Assembly: GCA_036320915.1 (NCBI GenBank)
Contig: JAXBDG010000008.1
Span: 1,674,001 to 1,738,000, forward strand
Direction of reading: 5' to 3'
DNA length: 64,000 nt
DNA from: Linnemannia elongata
Taxonomy: Eukaryota > Mortierellomycota > Mortierellomycetes > Mortierellales > Mortierellaceae
The position numbers and the translations under genes were made by a program. This document shows, piece after piece, positions 56,264 to 64,000 of this stretch; position 1 is the first letter of the stretch, and each line of letters starts with the position of its first letter. The notes beneath the pieces were generated by a model. It ran no database searches. It had not been told where the DNA came from and saw only the letters and a program-made list of their open reading frames with translations.

Positions 56264-59022
56264 ATGGCCACTGCAACCACCTCAGCTACTGCAAATCCAC
56301 ACCCACCACCACCACCTACCGTCACGGCTCAAAACAGACTGCTCGCTGCTTGTCCATGCCTCAACGTCAAGCTACATCTCGCCACCGCTCCCGAGGAACA
56401 CTCATCCCTTGCAGGGAAGGAGCTCAAGCTCGGTCTCGCCGGAGTGTCGGTGGTAAGACACTCACTAGGTTTTCCCACCCACTCCTTTTTTCCTACCTTG
56501 TCTCTGCGCGCAGATGGACAGTGTCCTTGATCCGAGAAAGAGCAAGAGTCTTGCACCACTGATACGGTCTACGCCTGACTCTGACCATGGCTTCTTTCTC
56601 TTTCCTCTGTCTATCTTTTCCGGTCTTAGGAGCAAAAAATCCTGTGTAGTCTCTCAATATCCAAGGATCAGGCCATCGTTCGCTGCGCTAATTGCGACCA
56701 CGATGTCTATACTTTCCAGTCCGATATCAACTCTGTCAACATCGAGTCAACCTCCCTCGTCTTTGTGGCCAGTTCTGTGCCCTTCTCGCCCTCCAATGGC
56801 ATCGTAGTGCCATCAGAGGGGATTGTCACAGGGAAAGATATCACTGCGCTGCTTACCAGTCCTCACTACTCAATGGCCTTCCGACTCGTCCTTGCTCCCT
56901 CTACACTCTCACCAAACGAAACCCAAACTGCGACTTTTACTCCGGACCAACCATTGTCAGCAACATCAACCGCCCCTCGGATTCAACAGTCGGAAACACC
57001 CTATAGACCACATTTGGACAAAGTACGGTCCATACTAGATCAGGAGTTGGAAGCCAACCTGAATGCTCAGCAACAACGCACCGAGGCAAGGATCGAGGCA
57101 TTCAAATCCCAACAGTTGATGGCCCTGAAACAGTCAATAGAAAACACCCGGCGCGACAAGGAGCGTCTATGGGCCAGGATCCAAGACCGCGTGACTTCTC
57201 CCCCGCCTGCGTCTTCGCTCTCCACGGGTGATCCTGGCAGTGGTGATGTGGATGGCTCATCAGATGCCAATGGCACTCACCCATTCGACATTCCCAACAC
57301 ACTCCCCATCCGCCTGACTAGCGCTTCTCGGGTCGATGGAGCCCATAGCTCGTTCTTGGACAGGAGAAAGGCTTCAATCTCGGATGCTGCTATGTCGCTC
57401 CAATTCAGAGAATTTGACCACCGGCTAGCCTCCAACAGCTTACGCCGACAGAGCTTGGCACCTGTACCATCGACAACGGATGCGATGGCCGAGCTGACAT
57501 TAAACAACACAACAGCGAATGCGGCTTCTGAGCGGACGCCATTAAGCATTTCTCAAGCATCATCAGGATTAGGCGACTCTGACGACATTCCTGGATCTCC
57601 AACAACAAAGTCCAAGAAGAGGGTCACCATTGCCGAAGACATCAGGAGCGTGTCGATTGTGGAGCAAGAGAAAGACGAGTATTCTGATTTGGAAGGTAAT
57701 AACGCCTTGTCCACGCATGCCATTGCAAATACTCAAAGTTTCCTGGATTGGTTTATTAACCCTTGGCCAATCGTTCACACATAGGCGAGGCTGAAGAAGA
57801 TGATGATGAGGGTGTCGTCTTTGACCTTGACGAGGAGCTGGGCTTCGACGACGATGCAGCCGATGCACAGAGCAGTGAAATTGACGATGACCAGGACGAG
57901 AGTGATAATGAAGAGAGTGATGCCGGACCGTCGACGAATGGGCATAGTATCTCTATCAAAGTCTCGTCCTCCATTCCGGCAAAGTCAGGGATGGTCGTAG
58001 GTTCTCTCCGTGCCAACTACCTGAAGCGCCAAAAGGGACTTGAGGCGCACCGGCGGAATTTGAACGACTCTTTGGCCGATTTTAATTCAGACGACGACGA
58101 GGACGATGATGCAATTTCAGCAGCACCCGCTGCCTTCTTTGGCACATCCCTTCCTATCCAGATTCAGCCACGAGCCGCTAGTCAACTTCCACCCCCGCCA
58201 GCACGGACATCTGCAATTGCCAGTTCCTTGGCCATGCCACCAGGATCCTCTCCAGCGGCTGCAATGCTTCAGCGGAGACTCTCAAGGGCCTATGGAGCCG
58301 AGGCCGTTCCTGAGAACGCTGGAAACAGCAATGTTCAAGCCCAACGCGCCCCTACTTCTGGACTCGCAGGATCCTTCCGGGATGTGTCGTCGTCGTCTGT
58401 TTCAGCGTCCGCACAGCCTTTGCTCGGTGCCACTCCAGGAACGTTGATCATTGACCCCCTTATGCTATTGGAGGAGGAGCACGACAACGATGATCGCCAA
58501 GACCGACTCCGGAAACATCGTCAGCCCTTCTCAGCGATCAACCATCGTCGGGACCAAGAGAAGAGCCAACAGGAGCAAAAGAGTCAGGAAACCGCTGCCT
58601 CATGGTCCCAAAGAGCTGCCGCACCGTCGCATGTCTCGGAGGAAGACGATTTTGAGCCACCTCATTTGTACTCTGCCAGGACGTATGTCGGATCGACACC
58701 CTGGGAAATGCCGACGCGGATCACGGTTAAATCGGGGGGAATGCGTGAAGGATCTCATCTGGATAAGCAGATTGCGCTCGAGATGGCCAAGGAGCTGGAG
58801 AAGGAGCGTCTGGAAGCAGCAGCCGCCGCCGCTGCCGCTGCCGCAGACGAGTCGTTGTTGGTGAGTGCTGCTGTTGTAGGTGGTCTACATCGGTTGGTTG
58901 AGAAGATTGATGAGATGGAGGAGGAGGTGGATGAGGAGGACCAGGCAGCAGCGGCGGCACGGAGACAAGCAGCAGGGTTGGCCTCACCTCCTTCGTCATC
59001 ACAACATCCTTTTGATACCTAG
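56264..59022 (+). CDS. Unrecognised 830-residue acidic protein with Cys pairs and coiled coil
   Basis: Three exons, 56264-56452, 56630-57695 and 57785-59022, joined by GTAAGA and GTAATA donors in frame. An N-terminal module of about 130 residues has a CxC pair (Cys30, Cys32) and, after a further lone Cys69, a CxxC pair (Cys82, Cys85 in VRCANC), which together could bind zinc. Downstream come a charged helix likely to form a coiled coil (about residues 190-240), Ser-rich and very acidic stretches (EAEEDDDEG, SDDDEDDD) and a second charged, Ala-run helix near the C-terminus (IALEMAKELEKERLEAA). A conserved-looking block SARTYVGSTPWEMPTRI lies about 120 residues before the end. I do not recognise the family. 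The acidic and Ser-rich composition suggests a nuclear or scaffold protein, as inference only. Confidence 0.8.
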
Positions 59023-59200
59023 GAGCTGCCTGTTGGTTGTCTTCTGTCCTTTTTTTTTGTCGTTTTTCAACATCGCATCTCTCATTTGAATAAAATTATC
59101 AAAATGAGCTTGGTAGCAAAAGACAAAAGTGCTTCGTTTTCTCTTTATTCTTGGTGAAGAGAATAAAATTGCTTGTATGGAGAAGACAGCAGCGTCCCTT

Positions 59201-61757
59201 TCACCGTTGTCTCTTGATGCTTCGAGAGTGCGACTGAGGGTCCTCTAGTTTCCGCCGTGAATGCTGTTGCTGCTGACTTTGCTGATCTCGATCGTATCCG
59301 TTTGCAGAACTGTGACCATGACCGCTACCATGACCAAGATGACCGTTCTCGTAGTCACGTCCTCCGTCTTGATGGTCATAGTACTCATCCGACCGCTTCT
59401 TTGGTTTTGAGGACGACGAAGATGAGGAAATCTTGTCGCTGCCGTGGCTTCCATGGTCACGGTCCTTGTGATCTCGTCTCCGCTGGTGGTGGTTGTCGTC
59501 CTTGTGAGAATCCGCAGCCGAGTCAGCACCGCCGTCCCTGTTATGACTGTGGCTCGTCGTTGAGTTATTGATATTATTATTGCTTCCAGAATCCTGTTTG
59601 GAGTGTGTATGATGATGACTGTCATGACGATCCCGACCACCGCGCCGGTGCGTAGTAGTGTGTCGACGACCGTGGCGGTGGTGATGTTTGGTATGCAGAA
59701 GTTCCTCGTCCTGCTGGTCGCTGGGCAAGAGTGGAAGATAAAAAGTTTCCTCCTCGCCGTCTTCGGTGTCTGAATCGTTGTACGGGTTTGCCTTCTCGAT
59801 CGTTGTCACGTCAATGATGACATCCTCGTCATCGTGTCTTCTTTTCGAGGCCTCTTCTTCCGGCACCTAATTAATTCATTCAAAGTAGGTTTCAATTGTG
59901 AGTTTGTCTGAGAGAGCTTTCTCATTTGAATAATCGCGACTTCTGATGCAGTAACATAAAGTGAGTACTTACAATGTCAAACTCATCCTCGCGTTCTTCA
60001 TAGTCGATGTTCTCCTCGAGTTCCTTAAAGTCAGGTGCGAAGGCACTCCAGTTCTCCTGATAGTTGGTAGCCCAGATGTGAATCGTTCCGTAACTTGACA
60101 CCGAGGCAACGATCGGTCGTATAGGATGCCACTACAACGATAAAAACGTTAATTGAAAGTGATTGATCATTCCACCACCGGCAGCATATACCCCTTCCTT
60201 CCCTTGAACAAATGTGAACAGTGACTTACTGTCAGATCTTCCAGCGGCTCTTTGGGTCCTTCCAGGATCTTGACTAGGTTGCCACCGATCCGGTCCCAGA
60301 TGAAAATGTTGTGCTCTGCCTGATGAGCAGATCCTCCAATAACATAATCCGAGTCGCTTGAGAGACAGCATTGGTTCCAATGAATCTTGTTGACCAAATC
60401 CTGGAATTTGTGTTGTTGATCTGGTGGTCCATCGTCCCGTGTTGCAAACAGGCGGATGATTCTGTCATTGGCATTCACCACCATTTCTCTAGAACACAGA
60501 GACAACAGTAAAAGTAAGTAAATGCGATGTGTATAGCATCGATTTGGAGAATGCATTGGAGAAGAGATCCACAACTTACTTCCCCCTCCTACTGAACTGG
60601 ATATTCTTGATGGCGCTTAATGTTGGGCGGATCTCATAGAGCATCTAAAAAACGAAGATGCAAACGCCTGATATCAGCTCCTGAATTGTAAAAAGGTTCT
60701 CCCAGAGCCGCTCGAGTAGCTGAGAATCAGGTAAACTTACGGTCCGGGTCTCAGTATCGATAATGTTAATATATCCTCGATTTGATCCTGTGTAGATCTT
60801 CTTCCCGTACTTGTCAAAGGTGACTACCATTGTCCATCGGGACTGTGCGGTACTCGTAGAAGTCGCTGCATCTGTCCCCTTCTCGGTCGACCCTACACTT
60901 GCATCCTTGAGTATTGGCGATTGCTGAACTCCATTCGAAAAGTCGACAAGCACTGGTTCATCCTGAAATAATGCCGCAATAAACACAGAGCTATGTTGTG
61001 TTGTTTAGACACGAGAAGTGAACGTGTGAGTAGAAGCTCGGTCAAGGATGCCGTAAGGTTTTGTCATGAGAGTCAACTGTGATAGCCTACTTGTTCTTTG
61101 GATGGAACTGTGCATTAAGAACTGGAGTGTCGAATCGAATGGTGTGTTTCTTGGATCCCGTCAGCAAGTCCCACACAATGCAACTCCAGTCCATTGACGA
61201 CGACAACAGATATCGGCCATTGCGTGACCAACTAAATGTTGTTTGTTAAAAAAGCAAAAATAATTAGCACAACCATAATGTGGATAAAAATATAAGGACT
61301 CCAGACACCAGATCACAAAGTCAAGTAGGGCTAACAAGGTCAAATCAATTACCTGAGACTGGTGATAGTTTTGACATGGCCGATCAATGACCGGGAGACA
61401 CCTCGAGTGTCAAAGTCCCAGACGACAATGGTTCCGTCCGTGCAGCCTGCTGCCAGAAGGGTACCTCGACGGTTAAACTTGACTCGCACAGCTGGACCAT
61501 CCTCCAGCGTATCCTCGATGACCTCCGGAAAGTCCTGCTCAAAAGGGTCTATTGTATTTCAAGTGCCGGGTTGGGGTTGAGTCGAGTGGAAGGACAAAGG
61601 GAGAGCAGAGTCAGTTCGTTTATCGAGACGCGTTTGCTTTCCATTGGTTGTAGTCAGTTAAACTGTGTGAAAGTGAGGGTGTATGCAAATGAGAATTGTC
61701 CATTGGATGTTGGTGTGATTAAGGGATGTTGTTAGTACCAAGCAATTCCAAGTTCAT
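59201..61757 (-). CDS. SWD1: COMPASS histone H3K4 methyltransferase subunit Swd1/RBBP5
   Basis: Eight exons on the minus strand: 61757-61739, 61548-61353, 61231-61091, 60990-60741, 60644-60580, 60488-60230, 60131-59973 and 59866-59201; 584 residues. The start MNLELL, encoded by a 19-nt first exon, is identical to that of RBBP5. WD-repeat segments follow in family order (LLAAGCTDGTIVVWDF, MDWSCIVWDLLTG, YTGSNRGYINIID, NDRIIRLF, IFIWDRIGGNLVKILEG). So does the diagnostic NWSAFAPDFKELEEN plus acidic EREDEFDI region that contacts Ash2 and the SET subunit. It is a core subunit of the nuclear H3K4 methylation complex. The last 150 residues are His/Asp/Ser/Arg-rich low complexity, unlike the animal tail. 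The stop is 178 bases from that of the plus-strand neighbour; the start faces a WD gene across 485 bases. Confidence 0.95.
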
Positions 61758-62242
<485 letters not shown>

Positions 62243-64000
62243 ATGGATAACGACGCCTTGTCCTTCAACAGTTCCTTCACTATGGAAGGCACCGTCTTGC
62301 CCGACCTCGGTACGCCACCACACACCTTATCCTCCTTGCCCTCTTCCACTAACAACCATCGCCTTTTCAATCATCCTTTGACCACGCTATCACTTTCCAG
62401 CGTCTCCTTCACTCTCGTAGTGTTGCACCCTGCCTTCGAACCGCTCACTGCGCTCCCTGGAGTGCTAACTCGCTCATTTCGTTTCTATCAACCTACCCGA
62501 CCATAGACGAACTCATCGATGCAGTCTTCAATGATCAGACCCTCCTTGTCAGCGAAGGAGGAATGGATTCTATGTTTTTCAACGTAAGGACGCTTCTCCC
62601 AACAGTTTGTTCTCACAACAAGGAGGTGTGAACCATGTGAATTTCATCATCCAGTTGGAACGACAATGCTCACTTACCCTCCTTCTCTATCTCCCTCTAT
62701 CTCCCTCTCTCTCTCTCTCTCTCTCTCTCCTCTCGATCGCTTTGTTTGCTTGCGTGTCTGGTCTGAATATGGTGTGAAATGGTAGCCCTATCACAAACAT
62801 CATATCTGCCCCGTGCGGAGCCTGATCACTGCTTGGCAAACCATTGTAGAGCAGCATGACGTGCAGGATGGTCGAACAGATATGGTAAGCCCAAAAGACT
62901 CTTTTAATCTTTTATTGGGTTGTTTTTTTTGTAGTGTACAGTTTAGTGCGAGTGTGAACCTGCGCCTATCAAGGATCAAGGGCAAGAAGTGAAGTGCTAA
63001 ATGTCTCTGTTTTCTTTTGTTGAACTATGGATGCCCAATCAAATAGCAAGGAATCAGTTGGCGAGGAGGTGAACGTGGCAAGCAAGCGTTTCGCGACAAC
63101 AGAGACCAGTACGTTCATGACGACTACGTTCAACGCGTTTGTTTGTGTGCATATAGTTTCTGAGCTGACCTGTAATTGCTCCTTACTCCCATATTCGAGA
63201 TAGCTTCAGAGCACCAGCTTACTCGTATCCGTTCTACGATAAACTCCCCCCACTTGTGGAGGTAACATACAAAGAAACAGCGGAGTGAATAGTTCGAAAG
63301 GATCACGGATACTGCTCTTCTTATCGCTAATACCTAACACGCACCTTTTGCTCCCAATTTAATAGAATCGCGACGTGATCAACTACGACGGAAACGAGTT
63401 TTACAGATTCAGATACACGGACACCAACGTTCATTGCAGCCATCATCACCCACAACTACGGAACCTAGTCTACGCCACCAGCAAGAACGACGTCTACTAT
63501 CTTCGTAAGCGACCCAGTTCCAGCAACTGCATGGACCCACCTCTGAGACAAGGGATCGTGAGTGCTGGCAACTTAAGGATCTGGCGGAGTTTTAACCACG
63601 CGGTTCACCTTCCTCATCCCTAGACGACAACACTATCAAGCATTGGTCACCACAGTGTCGATCGTCGAAAGCAGTTCTTGGTCGACCTCTGAAGAATCTT
63701 CATTCGCGGGTGCCTCACAACATCACGACCATGGCAGCAATGGACGAGTATCTCATGGTTGGTGGAGAAGACGGGTCTTATACGTTCATGAACCTACAAA
63801 CCTGTGATAACCCCGTCTTTGATTCGTTCACGACCGTGCATTACCTCGAAGTCAATGGCATCGAAATCACGCGTTCCAGGACAGGCGGTATGTTCAGTGC
63901 AATCAATTATAGCAACAAATCAGAAGGCAGGGCGATCCCCTAAATCAGGTCTGGCTAATGCTCACTTTGCCCATGTCTACACATAGATCCGATAGCGTAC
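62243..64000 (+). CDS. WD-repeat protein of the SPBC2A9.03 type (5' part; runs off the window)
   Basis: Proposed exons: 62243-62309, 62507-62583, 62786-62884, 63047 to about 63144, 63204-63261, 63366-63504, 63624-63887 and 63987 onward. The first exons give MDNDALSFN and ELIDAVFNDQ. Later parts give QLRNLVYATSKNDVYYL and, after an intron with GTAAGC donor, NTIKHWSPQCRSSKAVLG and ITTMAAMDEYLMVGGEDG. This order (leader, QLRNL-ATS-DVY block, then WD blades with MAA-GG) is that of a conserved but uncharacterised fungal WD-repeat family that includes S. pombe SPBC2A9.03. The exon 4/5 border is uncertain: only a weak GTGTGC donor at 63145 gives the right phase. No in-frame stop interrupts the chosen path, but the blades look divergent, so decay cannot be fully excluded. 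Function unknown. Confidence 0.65.

Overview
The window is nuclear DNA of a fungus, most probably an early-diverging one such as a Mortierella-type mould. The genes have short GT-AG introns with GTAAG-type donors and a strong preference for C in the third codon position. Leaders are pyrimidine-rich, intergenic DNA carries long poly(A)/poly(T) runs, and one gene encodes a dihydropteridine reductase, an enzyme most Dikarya lack. No rRNA, tRNA, CRISPR array or recognisable transposon was seen.

Left part (1-20.8 kb): the 3' end of an unrecognised gene (3-641, +), a POT-family oligopeptide transporter (5810-7748, +) behind 5 kb of non-coding DNA, and a Rho-GEF with a split DH domain (14388-17798, +) behind 6.6 kb of non-coding DNA. 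Dihydropteridine reductase (18214-19726, +) and a hexapeptide-repeat O-acetyltransferase (19933-20814, +) follow closely.

Middle (20.8-45.2 kb): the PP1 catalytic subunit (23534-24813, +), an AAAP amino-acid transporter (28286-29792, +), an FAD monooxygenase with an 11-nt microexon (31852-33523, -), and class I myosin with 15 coding exons (35300-40964, +). After these come a small Pro/Gln-rich Cys-rich membrane protein (41312-41740, -), a decayed gene for a secreted Gln/Thr-rich protein (about 43290-44080, +) and a PDRG1-type prefoldin-like protein (44312-45180, +).

Right part (45.3-64 kb): three tandem monocarboxylate-transporter-like MFS genes, all on the minus strand (45333-48155, 49181-52013, 52788-54583), share intron positions but have lost introns to different degrees. 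Next are an unrecognised 830-residue acidic/coiled-coil protein (56264-59022, +), the COMPASS subunit Swd1/RBBP5 (59201-61757, -), and the 5' part of a WD-repeat gene of the SPBC2A9.03 type (62243 to the window end, +), divergent from SWD1.

The genes do not form one pathway. They are mostly housekeeping functions (signalling, actin motor, chromatin, pterin recycling) mixed with nutrient transporters. I found no convincing new multi-gene system. The most distinctive items are gene-structure oddities (11- and 14-nt microexons, an isolated ATG exon, a GC-AG intron), the MFS tandem array, and lineage-specific domain architectures. Exon boundaries were read by eye from splice consensus, frame and family similarity. 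No alignment was run.
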